A stretch of 19,428 nucleotides of DNA. It comes from Chloroflexota bacterium (GTDB lineage Bacteria > Chloroflexota > Ktedonobacteria > Ktedonobacterales > Ktedonobacteraceae). Below the pieces are notes generated by a model, which had not been told where the DNA came from, made no database searches, and saw only the letters and a program-made list of their open reading frames with translations. Made by a program: the position numbers and the translations under genes. Below, piece by piece: positions 7,350 through 17,000 of this stretch; position 1 is the stretch's first letter; each line of letters starts with the position of its first letter. The stretch lies in assembly GCA_005879655.1 (NCBI GenBank), contig VBJK01000062.1:1-19428 (forward strand). Direction: 5' to 3'.

Positions 7350-8345
7350 CTATCCGCCAATTCTCGACATGCTACGGCTAGCTCGTTTGAAGCGTTTATC
7401 TCCGATATAATGCTTGAGTTCTTTATGCCATACAGCTTGACGTATGGTATCAGCAATTGTTTCGTCGTCTGCGCCGGACCGCAGTACCGCACGTAAATCG
7501 GTCTCTTCGGTTGCAAAGAGGCAGGTACGGAGTTGCCCATCGGCTGTGAGGCGGATGCGGTCACAAGTGGAGCAGAATGGAGCGCTGACAGGATTAATAA
7601 AACCTACTTCGCCAAGGCCATCGCTGAAAGTGTAGCGGCGTGCTGTCTCTGAGGGATCGCCCGTAGTAATGGGAATGAGCGCTCCATAGCTGGCCTCAAT
7701 AATGGCTTTGATCTCGCCACCTGTAAGAATATCTTCCTTGCGCCATATCTGATCGGCATCCAACGGCATGAACTCAATCCAACGCATCACATAAGCCTTA
7801 TTACGTGCAAAGCGTACAAAGTCAAGTACCTCTTCTTCGCTAAAGCCGCGTATGGCTACCGCATTAATCTTCACAGGATGGATTGCTGGGTAATGCTCTA
7901 GTTCGGTCAGACCCTCCAGCACGCGGTCGAGCTGGTCACGCCGTGTCAGCTGAGCGAACTTTTCACGTAACAGGGAATCCAGGCTGACGTTAATACGTGT
8001 TAAACCTGCTTCTGCCAGAGCTTTCGCTTGCTGCTTGAGCAGGATACCATTGGTCGTCAGGCTCAGACTACGCAGTTCTGCAAGCTGGTGCAACTGGCGT
8101 ACAAGCTCAGGTACGTCGCGCCGTACGAGTGGTTCACCGCCAGTGAGGCGAATCTGCTCAATGCCCATGCTGACTGCCACACGACAGATCCGCACCATCT
8201 CTTCATAGGAAAGAATGTCTGTTTTTTTGAGCCAGGGAAGACCTTCAGCTGGCATACAGTAAGTGCAGCGAAAATTGCATCTGTCTGTAAGCGAGATGCG
8301 CATGCTTTTAATACGCCGTCCGTAGCTATCTATAAGCGCTTCCAC
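7350..8345 (-). CDS. moaA: GTP 3',8-cyclase MoaA (molybdenum cofactor biosynthesis)
   Basis: MoaA is a radical SAM enzyme that converts GTP to 3',8-cyclo-7,8-dihydro-GTP, the first step of molybdopterin synthesis (with MoaC). This 331-residue copy has the SAM-binding 4Fe-4S motif C23-x3-C27-x2-C30, LTGGEPL (67-73) and SLTTNG. The second, substrate-binding cluster is C258-x2-C261-x13-C275 (FCSTCDRIRLTADGQLRTC). The C-terminal GG tail needed for activity ends the protein (SMSRIGG). Translation starts at a GTG with GAAAGG about 5-6 nt upstream. No other Moco gene is in the window. A Moco riboswitch was looked for upstream, but the 60 nt there are too short. Confidence 0.95.
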   Translation of the reverse strand: MEALIDSYGRRIKSMRISLTDRCNFRCTYCMPAEGLPWLKKTDILSYEEMVRICRVAVSMGIEQIRLTGGEPLVRRDVPELVRQLHQLAELRSLSLTTNGILLKQQAKALAEAGLTRINVSLDSLLREKFAQLTRRDQLDRVLEGLTELEHYPAIHPVKINAVAIRGFSEEEVLDFVRFARNKAYVMRWIEFMPLDADQIWRKEDILTGGEIKAIIEASYGALIPITTGDPSETARRYTFSDGLGEVGFINPVSAPFCSTCDRIRLTADGQLRTCLFATEETDLRAVLRSGADDETIADTIRQAVWHKELKHYIGDKRFKRASRSMSRIGG

Positions 8346-8362
8346 GGTAGCCTTTCTTTAGA

Positions 8363-8393
8363 AATATATGTGGAGGAGGCATGAATATTGCAA
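8363..8393 (-). promoter_or_regulatory. Weak candidate promoter for moaA
   Basis: On the minus strand TTGCAA (8393-8388) and TATATT (8368-8363) are spaced by 19 bp, slightly wide. They lie between the glnA hairpin and the moaA GTG and would allow moaA its own transcription. Low confidence. Confidence 0.3.
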
Positions 8394-8403
8394 TAACTAT
8401 ATC

Positions 8404-8456
8404 ACGCAAAGGAGTCCGTCATCCACTCAAGAAGCGGACAACGGACTCCTTTGCGT
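8404..8456 (-). terminator. 16-bp hairpin downstream of glnA
   Basis: ACGCAAAGGAGTCCGT (8404-8419) and its exact reverse complement at 8441-8456 form a perfect 16-bp stem with a 21-nt loop. It starts 18 nt after the glnA stop on the minus strand and before moaA, so it probably ends glnA transcription. As with the repeat at 7264-7344, there is no T-tract. Confidence 0.65.
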
Positions 8457-8474
8457 TGCGTCAATTGATAAGCA

Positions 8475-9852
8475 TTAAATGTCGTAGTAGAGACCGAACT
8501 CGATCGGCACCGGACGCAAACGAACCTCGGCGGCCTGATTGCGCTTGAAATCGATATACTTCTCCAGCAAGTCGGTCGTGAAGACGCCACCTTCTAGCAA
8601 GAAGGCATGGTCGTTTTCAAGTGCAACGAGAGCCTCTTCCAGGGAACCTGGCACAGAATGGATCTCGCGCAGTTCTGCTTCTGACATGCTATAGAGGTCT
8701 TTGTCAACAGGACCATAACCATGATCGCTGGGTTCGATCTCGTTACGGATACCATCAAGACCCGCCATCAGTAAGGCTGCGAACAGGAGGTATGGATTAG
8801 CAGCTGGGTCGGGCGGACGGAACTCAACACGCTTCGCCTTCGGATTTTCGCTAATAGGAATACGGACAGCAGCGCTACGGTTGCCGCTGGAGAACACCAG
8901 ATTGACCGGGGCCTCGAAGCCAGGCACTAGACGCTTGTAACTATTGGTTGTGGGTGCGGCAATGGCCAGAACTATCCTTTTCATAGAATAGCGGCTTTTC
9001 ATCTTTCCACAAGCTCTGGTGCGTATGCATACCGGAACCGTTATCACCATAGATGGGCTTAGGCATGAAGGTCACGGATTTGCCCTGTTTGAGTGCTGTG
9101 TTTTTCACAACGTACTTGTAGAGCATCATGCGGTCTGCGGTAGCGACCAGGGTGCCGAAACGAATATCGATTTCCGCCTGACCGGGAGCGCCGACTTCGT
9201 GGTGTTGCGCTTCAACGTGAACGCCCAATTCTTCGAGCTTCAGTACCATTTCAGTACGTAGATCCTGATAGGTATCATTAGGAGATACGGGGAAGTATCC
9301 ACCCTTGACGCTCATAAGATGGCCCAGGCTACGACCACCATGGTGATATGTGGAGCGATCACTATTCCAATGGGCTTCGTCAGAATCAACCTCGGCATAC
9401 TGTTTGTTATCCGTGCTTGCGTAGCGCACCTGATCGAAGATGTAGAACTCCGCTTCTGGACCGAAGTAGGCGGTATCTGCAATACCAGTGGATTTCAGGT
9501 ATGCTTCTGCCTTTTGCGCAACAAAGCGAGCATCGCGGCTATAGCGCTTTTTCTCGCCAGCAGGACCCGGATGGGCAATGTTACAAACCAGACTCAGAGT
9601 TGGGACAGCCGTGAAGGGGTCTAAAATAGCGGTTGCAGCGTCGGGGATAATGAGCATATCGCTGTCTTCAATGGACTGGAAGCCGCGAATGCTAGAACCG
9701 TCGAAGGGAAATCCTTCAACAAAGTTATCCACACTCAACTCATGCGCTGGGACGCTGAAGTGTTGCCACGTGCCTGGTAAGTCGGTAAACTTCAGGTCTA
9801 CCATCTTTACGCCATTCTCTTTGGCAAACTGTAGAACCTCTTGTGGAGTCAT
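8475..9852 (-). pseudogene. glnA: Glutamine synthetase type I, broken by an internal frameshifting deletion
   Basis: GlnA makes glutamine from glutamate, ammonia and ATP as a dodecamer. The ATG at 9852 has AGGAG about 10 nt upstream. The first 293 residues are normal, with DGSSIRGF (51-58), EAEFYIF, the EVGAPGQAEID glutamate cluster and [13 protein letters not shown]. Reading then fails at about 8970-8976: FYEKD is followed by one extra base and then, in another frame, [15 protein letters not shown]. The intervening conserved stretch (Gly-Tyr-x-x-LS...GGLLKHA in relatives) is absent. About 22-24 residues (roughly 65-70 nt, not a multiple of three) are lost. The remaining 165 codons are intact, including the NRSAAVRIP arginine region, [10 protein letters not shown] and DKDLY, where GSI-beta enzymes carry the adenylylated tyrosine. 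Without the lesion the protein would be about 480 residues. As written it gives a truncated, inactive product. True decay or an assembly error is possible. Confidence 0.9.
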
Positions 9853-10296
9853 GAATGATCTTCTCCTCGTACATCTATCCCTGCATCGTTGCCGGAATTG
9901 TCGGCTTGCATTGCCCAAATGTAGTTATGGCTATTATGCATAGTATCGATAATCTCATCGTCAGCTTATATGCTGAGTTTGCATATCTGTACCTATAATA
10001 TGCCGCGAGTGTGAGGGATGCTACAGTCACTTTGCCTGAAAGTTATGGGTGTGAAATTGTACATTTTGCACAATTCCTATGGTATGATTTGTCATGATAA
10101 GCTGAATACAAGTTATAGATGTAAATAAAGCATAAAGTGTTTTAATGCATATTTTGTGTTACTGGATGATACTGAACGGTAAGTTTATGCCCAGCGAGTA
10201 GGGTTTAGACCAGAAATTGTGAGAAAACTGTCGGTTCCATCGTCTTAAGAATGTATGGGTTAAAATATCCATCAAATAAGATATAAAGGTGAACGT
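9853..10296. promoter_or_regulatory. 444-bp divergent intergenic region between glnA and a membrane protein
   Basis: This A+T-rich region must hold the promoters of glnA (leftward) and the membrane protein (rightward), but I find no convincing -35/-10 pair for either. TATTAT on the minus strand (10000-9995) is one possible -10 for glnA. An imperfect dyad, AATTGT...ACAATT (10055-10075, 8 of 10 pairs), looks operator-like. A second short inverted repeat, ATATGC/GCATAT, is at 9968-9986. AAGGTGA at 10286-10292 is the ribosome site of the rightward gene. No open frame here looks coding. Confidence 0.4.
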
Positions 10297-10923
10297 ATGG
10301 ATATGCATGATCAGACCCCTGCGGAGCAAAGGTCTCCATCTCTGGCTAAGATCGGGCGTCGTCTTAAGCAGATAGAGCGCCGTCCGCTGATATGGGGCGT
10401 TATTGGCTCTGTCTTGGGTATGGTGCTTGGTTGTGTTGGCCTCTTCCTGGTTAGCTCTCTATTTATGGGCGATAAGGGGCTTGTTCAGGTTCCTGCTTCT
10501 AATGGCAATGATGCAATTATTGTACAGATAAGCGCTCCCTATCTTGCACAGATGGTGCAGAAAAGTATACAGGCCGGTGGCATACCCGGTGATATCAAAA
10601 ATGTACAAGTCTCTTTTAACCGTAATAGTCAGATGACGGTTGCTGGCGATAATAAGGTGAACATACTAGGTTTTGACGTTACTAAGCATTTTACAGTATT
10701 ACTGCAACCATTTGTGCAAGATTGCCAGGTTCGTGTACGAGTATTACATGCTGATCTGGATGGTATTCCCACTACTGCTTTAGTGAGTCTGTTAGAGGGA
10801 CAGATAGATCAGCAGTTACAAGCTATGATGTCCACTATGCCTAAAGGGTTTACGTACTGCGCATCAAACGTCCATGCGGAGCGTCAGAGGTTGGTGATTA
10901 TTTACTCTGCAACACCGACATAG
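10297..10923 (+). CDS. Single-pass membrane-anchored protein, unknown function (possibly TULIP-like)
   Basis: This is a 208-residue protein with a basic cytoplasmic N-terminus (RRLKQIERR, 21-29), one hydrophobic helix at about 33-56, and an extracytoplasmic domain of about 150 residues. The domain has the layout ISAPYLAQMVQ, then NVQVSFNRNSQMTVAGDN, then ILGFDVTKHFTVLLQPFVQ, and a final amphipathic helix region with LLEGQIDQQLQ. This alternation of strands around an N-terminal helix is reminiscent of lipid-binding TULIP-like families (DUF2140/YpmS or DUF2993), but the link is weak. Two cysteines (in QDCQV and TYCAS) could form a disulfide. AAGGTGA lies just upstream of the ATG. It ends 101 nt before jetA; nothing shows that it belongs to the Wadjet operon. 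Confidence 0.6.
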   Translation: MDMHDQTPAEQRSPSLAKIGRRLKQIERRPLIWGVIGSVLGMVLGCVGLFLVSSLFMGDKGLVQVPASNGNDAIIVQISAPYLAQMVQKSIQAGGIPGDIKNVQVSFNRNSQMTVAGDNKVNILGFDVTKHFTVLLQPFVQDCQVRVRVLHADLDGIPTTALVSLLEGQIDQQLQAMMSTMPKGFTYCASNVHAERQRLVIIYSATPT

Positions 10924-10970
10924 CGAAAACAGCAAGTAATAAATTGTATGCACAAAGTACGAGACATATA

Positions 10971-10979
10971 TGATACAAT
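10971..10979 (+). promoter_or_regulatory. Candidate extended -10 promoter of the jet operon
   Basis: TGATACAAT (TG-n-TACAAT) lies 45 nt upstream of the jetA start in the only gap before the operon. The -10 hexamer is part of ATACAAT, which pairs with ATTGTAT at 10943-10949; TTGTAT recurs at 11004-11009. No standard -35 box is seen. Confidence 0.4.
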
Positions 10980-11024
10980 GAGAAAATATCGTGAGGAGCT
11001 TTTTTGTATTGGGGCCTTTAGAGC

Positions 11025-12704
11025 ATGACTGAGACTGAGAATATTCTCTCTCCCTTTAATTTGACTGAGCGTTTGCAGATTTTTAGCTATCTTGTCTCTT
11101 CTAATCGGGTACGGTGGTATCGTGTGATTATGCGCGTCTTTTTGCAACGACACCGCGAGCTATACCGTTACCAACTTACAGCACAAGAGGTACGAGATGC
11201 GGTACGTGATAGCTTCGATCCTGAATATACGCTCGAACAATGCCAGAACGATCTTGCCGCTCTGAAGGAGTGGGGCAATATCATTACGTTTTACGATGCA
11301 AGCCGCGCAACCTCGATCGCTAGTTTTCTCTCGCCAGCTCTACTCTATCAAGCGACGCCTGCTGCTATCGCTGTTGAGACCTTTCTGGATGAGCAAATGC
11401 GTGCCAGTGCTAATAGTGGTGCTCTACGCCAGGGTGATTTGCCCCGTCTGTGGGAGTCTTTGCAACAGCTGAATGAGGCATTACTCATACCAGTTCATGC
11501 GATGACGGCTACGCGCGCCCGCGCTATCGCTGAGGAATGGCAACGGGCCTTTGAAATCTGGAATACGATGGCGCGAGAAGCTGCGCAATACCTCGCCAAT
11601 ATGATCAATGCAGCACAGCAATCACGTCCAGACTTAGAGGCATTCCAGTTCTACAAAGCGGCGGTTGTGGCCTATGTCCATGGCTTTGCGCAATCACTGA
11701 CGCAGTATAGTCCTCGCATTCGTGGACAATTTGCTGAGTGGGCCAAAACTGGCAGACGGGAACGCTTGATTGAGATTGTGGCACGCCACCTCGATCCGCC
11801 CTCACCAACGCTAGAGAGCCACCCCTCGGCAGAAGAACTGCTCCAAGATGCCCGCAACCAGGCCGATGCACTGGAAAACTGGTTCGCCGAGGGCAAGAAC
11901 GCCGATTCATTCCGACGCAATGCACTTGCCGAAGTGGATAAGGTGGTACGGCGTGCCTCTATCCTGGCGTCTACCGCACGTCCCAGTGCGAACTACGCTG
12001 CTCAGCTTCATACGTTGGCACAGCAACTTTTAGCTGCCAGAGATGGCGAAACGGCGCAGCAACTTTTCTCAGTCGCTTTTGCTAATATCTTGCCTATCCA
12101 TATGCCTGAAAGTTTGGCTGGTACTGCTAGCGCCGTTCAGGAAACCCATCAAACGAGCGTATGGGAGATGCCTCCGGCGATCAAGCTGCGCTTGCGACCG
12201 GTCAATCGTTCATCGCGTGGGAATCTGCCATTAGAAGATCCAATTATCGATAATCGCACTATTTTGCGTGAGCTGGTGGCACAGCATGAGCAGAAAGTCA
12301 GAGAGCAACGCGCACGTTTTGCACGCCTCTTTGCAAGTAATGTGCTCGATATTGGCACTATCGAATATATCACGCCAGCAGATCGCAGTGCACTGCTAGA
12401 GGTTATCGATGCCTGTCTTGGTCAAAGCCAGCATCAATATCATGCCCCCGATGGCTCGGTGATTGTCCTGCACAATCCTGACGAAGCAGCATTCACCGTC
12501 CTTGATGCCGACGATGGGGTGCTGTTGTTGCCGCGCTATCGTATGGAGCGCTATGAGGTAACAGAAGATGGTTTCAATCCCTCATTTTCAATCCCTAACG
12601 AGAGAAAGGACATTGGCTCCCGCTACCTCCCTAAAGGGGAAGTATACACACCAAATCCTCATGAGTCAAGTGGAAATGCACCAGTGTCCACCAGTGGAGG
12701 ATAG
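11025..12704 (+). CDS. jetA: Wadjet type II subunit JetA (DUF2397/TIGR02677, kleisin-like)
   Basis: JetA is the MukF-like kleisin that bridges the JetC ATPase heads and binds JetB in the Wadjet complex. The N-terminal part carries the family pattern FSYLVSSNRVRWYRVIMRVF (20-39) and L-x-x-LKEWGNI. A long helical middle follows (about 130-340), then a linker with RLRPVNRSSRG and a C-terminal winged-helix-like domain ending DADDGVLLLPRYRMERY, matching the DG-l-lPdyr ending of DUF2397 proteins. The last 40 residues are low-complexity and probably disordered. Length is 559 residues, slightly above the usual 500. The ATG at 11025 is the first possible start, since an in-frame stop is at 11019-11021; GGGG at 11011 is a weak ribosome site. 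jetB follows after 5 nt. Confidence 0.9.
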   Translation: MTETENILSPFNLTERLQIFSYLVSSNRVRWYRVIMRVFLQRHRELYRYQLTAQEVRDAVRDSFDPEYTLEQCQNDLAALKEWGNIITFYDASRATSIASFLSPALLYQATPAAIAVETFLDEQMRASANSGALRQGDLPRLWESLQQLNEALLIPVHAMTATRARAIAEEWQRAFEIWNTMAREAAQYLANMINAAQQSRPDLEAFQFYKAAVVAYVHGFAQSLTQYSPRIRGQFAEWAKTGRRERLIEIVARHLDPPSPTLESHPSAEELLQDARNQADALENWFAEGKNADSFRRNALAEVDKVVRRASILASTARPSANYAAQLHTLAQQLLAARDGETAQQLFSVAFANILPIHMPESLAGTASAVQETHQTSVWEMPPAIKLRLRPVNRSSRGNLPLEDPIIDNRTILRELVAQHEQKVREQRARFARLFASNVLDIGTIEYITPADRSALLEVIDACLGQSQHQYHAPDGSVIVLHNPDEAAFTVLDADDGVLLLPRYRMERYEVTEDGFNPSFSIPNERKDIGSRYLPKGEVYTPNPHESSGNAPVSTSGG

Positions 12705-12709
12705 CGTCA

Positions 12710-14059
12710 ATGCCACCCAGAACATTATTGCGCCGCCAATCTCCGACGGCAGACCTGATCAAGGCGCACATTACATTGATGGAAAAAGAGATCATTATCT
12801 CTTCACAAGCTGATCTGTTTCGCTTGGTAGAGCATCACTATCGCCGCTTACAATCCTGGCACGATCAGCATACGGGCTGGCGTATTCAGCGTAGCAGTGG
12901 TGTGATCCGTCTCATTCGACATCTTAGCGCGACCACTCCCGGCTATCAGTACGAGCGGTTGAGAGAACCACGCGATTTTGCCTGTCTGGTCTGGACGCTC
13001 TGGTATGCGGAAAACCGTCAGCTTAGTGGCCGTGGGAACGATCAGCAATTCCTGCTCTCGCAGCTGGCAGAGCAAATTCAAGAGCAATCAACGCTGCAAG
13101 AGCAAGAAGCAGGCTTTGATTTTCGTCGTCCAGCTGATCGCTACAGTATCCAGCGTGCACTGCAATACCTGGAAGACCTGGGAGGCTTGCAGTTGGTCGA
13201 GGGTCAAACGCGTGAATGGGTGGAGCAGACCCCCGATGCTGATGTTCTGTATGAATTTACCGATATTGCCCGTTCACTGGTCGTGGCACTGAAGCCGCAG
13301 GTAGTCGCATCTCTGGCCGAGCGTCTCGCCGCTGGTGGCGCAACGCTACAACCAACCAGATTACCAGAGGCATCCAGTACACCGGCTTTGTTACGCGTCT
13401 GGCGTGCCTTACTGCTCGGTCCGGCCCTGTTTCGTTTCGACGACCCGGCAGCATTTGATGAGCTACTCACACATGCCGATAGTGTCGCCAACGAACTGTT
13501 AGAAACGTTCGGCTGGCTCCTCGATATCCACCGCGACTACGCCTGTGTTGTGCGAGCCAGCGGCATGTCGATGGGACCCGTAGCCACTTTAACGCCCTAC
13601 GGCACCAATGATCAGATTGCGATGTTGCTGTGCGTGGCCATGCGTGAGCAAGTTACGTCTGGTGCATGGCCTAAGCCAGATGCCTACGGATGCTTGCACG
13701 TTACGACGGAAGATATGAGTGATCTGCTGTATACAGTACGCGAGCGTTACGGAGAGCACTGGGGTAATGAAGCGCGTAAAAAGAGCGCACAGAGTTTGCT
13801 TAACGATGTCTATCGCAAGATGCGCCAGATCGGTATTCTGCGTGGTCCAGACGAGATTGGCAATGTGCTCATTCTGCCCACGGCGGCGCGCTATTCTGCT
13901 ACCTATGAGCAGGAGAGCGAGGAGACGACGCCGCGTAGCCGCAGCAAGGAGAGCCAGGGAACGAAGACTCGTAGCCGTGGCAAGACAACAGCCAAGCAGA
14001 TAACTCTAGCAGAGGCTGTAGCAGCAATACATTCTACTAAGGATAGCAAGAATTTGTAA
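12710..14059 (+). CDS. jetB: Wadjet type II subunit JetB (DUF2398/TIGR02678, MukE-like)
   Basis: JetB is the MukE-like winged-helix partner that binds the JetA kleisin. This 449-residue protein starts with RTLLRRQSPTADLIKAHITL and FRLVEHHYRRLQSW, then an acidic-aromatic stretch REPRDFACLVWTLWYAE, all consistent with DUF2398. The domain ends with a winged-helix region containing SLLNDVYRKMRQIGIL and VLILPTAARY. After about residue 397 comes a tail of about 50 residues rich in Ser, Arg, Lys and Thr (RSRSKES, then RSRGK repeats), ending in a predicted amphipathic helix. GGAGG at 12696-12700 lies 9 nt before the ATG, inside the jetA end, which implies coupling. Typical family members are about 380-400 residues, so the tail explains the excess. 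Confidence 0.88.
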   Translation: MPPRTLLRRQSPTADLIKAHITLMEKEIIISSQADLFRLVEHHYRRLQSWHDQHTGWRIQRSSGVIRLIRHLSATTPGYQYERLREPRDFACLVWTLWYAENRQLSGRGNDQQFLLSQLAEQIQEQSTLQEQEAGFDFRRPADRYSIQRALQYLEDLGGLQLVEGQTREWVEQTPDADVLYEFTDIARSLVVALKPQVVASLAERLAAGGATLQPTRLPEASSTPALLRVWRALLLGPALFRFDDPAAFDELLTHADSVANELLETFGWLLDIHRDYACVVRASGMSMGPVATLTPYGTNDQIAMLLCVAMREQVTSGAWPKPDAYGCLHVTTEDMSDLLYTVRERYGEHWGNEARKKSAQSLLNDVYRKMRQIGILRGPDEIGNVLILPTAARYSATYEQESEETTPRSRSKESQGTKTRSRGKTTAKQITLAEAVAAIHSTKDSKNL

Positions 14060-14080
14060 TGGAGAAGAATTACAAAGTTT

Positions 14081-17000
14081 ATGCAAAAGACATTTGATGA
14101 TTTCGTAGCCGAAGCGAGGGCTACAAACGGATCAAGCGAAGATCGCCTCATACACCAAGTCGCCTCATTTGTTGACCTACTACAAGGCCAGCCGGGCGGT
14201 CCACAGGGATACCGCTTGCGCCGTATTCTGCTAACCAATTTCTGGCTCTATGGACAGCAAGAATTTGAGGTCCCGCATGGTCGCCTCTTTCTCGCTGGCG
14301 AGAACGCTAGTGGCAAATCGACCGTTCTGACCGCCGCATTGCCGCTTGGGCTGGATGGCGACCTACGGCCTAATCGCCTGGATACATTCGGTGGACGTGA
14401 GCGCCACATCGAATATTACGTGCTTGGTGGTACAGAGTCGGCGACCCCTTATCAGCATGAGCGGCGTACTGCATATATCGCGCTGGAGTTCGAGTGGTGC
14501 GATCCCGATCACCCACCCATTGCGGAAGAAATACGCCAACGCTGGGAGAACGGCGACCGCGAAAGTACGCGCTTTCTTACTATTGGTCTGAGTCTTGCAG
14601 GCAATGCCAACGTGACCGACCGTATCCGGCCCCTACGCTTCCTGATTACTGATGGCTCGCGCCTGGGCTACGATCTTGATACGCTCTATGAAACCGGTAC
14701 GCGGCATGAGAAGCGTGCCTATGATCATTCGCGCTTCAAACAAGTGTTAGAGGGTCATGGTATCATCTGCGATTCACAGGCTGACTATGAGCGTCAAGTC
14801 TCTCGCTACCTCTTCGGTTTCAGCGATGTCAAGGATTTTGAGAAGTTAATCAATCTCCTGCTGGTACTGCGCCGTCCCAACCTGAGTACCGAACTCAGTT
14901 TCTCACGCGTGCATGACTATCTAAAGATGTCCTTACGTAAGATTTCGGGCGAGACGACCTCGCGCGTCATTGGCACGATCGAACGTATCGATGCTATCCA
15001 GAGTGAGATCGAGCGTATTCAGGAAGCCTACGATGCAACCGATCGTGTCCATCGTGCACGGCAAACGCTGGCCGTTGCCCATGCTCAGCTGGCAAGTTGC
15101 GAGTTTGCGCTTGCACAACTGGCCGAGGATGCTATCCAGAACCGTGTGGCGAGGTGGCGCAGAGAGCTGGACAAAGCCATCAACGAGCGCAACCAGTCCG
15201 AGCAGCGCATACAGGACTTACAGACCGAACAATACCACTTGACAGGCCAGATCAAAGCGCTAGAAGCCAGCGAGGGCTTACATGTTGCAACACAGCTAAG
15301 CGCAGCTCGTGAGCGCCAGCAACAGACGGCGGCTCAGTTGCGTCTGCAAGAACAGAACTTGGAGGCCACACGCCACATCATCGCAGAGAACACGACCAAT
15401 CTAGAACGATACTATGCACGCTTTGCACGCATCAAAACCGAGAGCGTGTCTCATTTGCATGAGCTACAAAGTATCGCCAGTGAGGAAGTGTTCTGGGATG
15501 CCGCCGCCATACAGCTGGAGCAAGCACAACAACAGATAGCCACTGTGACGCCTGATATGCTTGCAGCACCTGAAATACCAGCGGCGGTGACAATGCTCTC
15601 TGGAGAACAGATTGACGAGCGTATGACGTGGTTACGTCACCTAGAGGCATTGCATCAGCAGCGCGAGAAAGTAGAAGCACAGGTTCAGTTCGCACGTGGG
15701 CAGGAAACGACACGCTTTCAGGAATTGGATGAGGCACGCCGCCATTTCCAGACCGTCTATGATCGTGGATACGAACTACAACAAGGGCTTGACACAGCAT
15801 TGGAGCCGTTCCTGGCCGAGCACGAGAACTCCTCACACTTCGATGACAAGGTCAATCTCATACAGGATGAAGTTGACGAGTCACAGAGCCGTCAACTCGT
15901 AGAACATTTCGCCGCCCTCATCAAAGGCTATCGCCAGACGATCAGCTCACTGGAAACCGAGCTGAGCCAAGCTGCCGAGCAAGCGCGGGGAAAACTTGGT
16001 GAGTTGCAGCGGCTCATGGGCGGCAAGCTGCGCGAAATTGCCGAGGTCAAAGCCCTCTATGAGCAGAAGTTACACGAACCGGAGTATACGCCACCTCGTT
16101 CAGCTCGCCGTATGCAAGCACGCGCAACATTACTTGAGCATGGCATTGCCGCACAACCGCTTTACGCCCTGCTGGATTTTGTGCCAGACCTCCCAGCAGA
16201 AGAGGCTGGTCGTATCGAATTTATGTTAGAGGATGCTGGTCTGCTCGATGCACTGGTCGTTGCTCCCGATCAGGTCTCCGCTGCCGATGCCCTACTTACC
16301 GCAGCTGGCCTGGGTGATTGCCGCCTGGATAGCGCTGCCATCGGCAAACTTGCTCATCAACAGCATGTGGGGCGCGCAGTCTTGCGTTTCGATAGCGCTC
16401 AGGATGGCCAATGGGCGGTGATTACCACAGAACTGCTTCCTGTAATTGGCAGGTATGCTGAGGAGAACGGGAATGTGGGCGGCTATAGTATGCACAAGGA
16501 GGGCACCTGGACACATGGCGTGCTCACTGGACGTACTGGAACTGGCCAAGCATATTGTATTGGCAAAGCGACCCGTTTGAGCGTCAGGCAACGCGAACTC
16601 GCCGTACTGGATCAGCAACGGGCACGCCTTGATGCAGAGCTGAAGGACTTCACTGATTGTTTCGCTGATTATGAGCAGCAGTTGCGTCAGTTTCAAGAGA
16701 AGCAAGCGCAGCTACGCAATATACTAAGCGATAGTGGCATAGAGAATCTCTATGCAGAACTCGTGCAGACGCATAGTGTAGTAGAGAAAACCAGAGGTAA
16801 ATATCAGAAAGCCCGTCAGCAGACACAGGAAGCTCGCCAGCAGTATAATGTACTACTAGCTAGTCTAGAGCGTGAAAGCCGAGGCATAGTTCAGCTAGCT
16901 GAAGACGCGCGCCGTGTACAAACAGCGCTCATCGGGATGCTCAAACTGAAAAACGAAGCGCGAGCGTTGCGCACTCAGCTCGCCAGTCTGCTCCATAGCT

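Noticed and set aside
8346..8403. Molybdenum cofactor riboswitch upstream of moaA
   Set aside because: The space between the glnA hairpin and the moaA start is too short for the known structured element.
9019..9943. Several plus-strand open frames of 80-121 codons across glnA
   Set aside because: They are antisense shadows of the conserved glutamine synthetase frame, without ribosome sites or family features.
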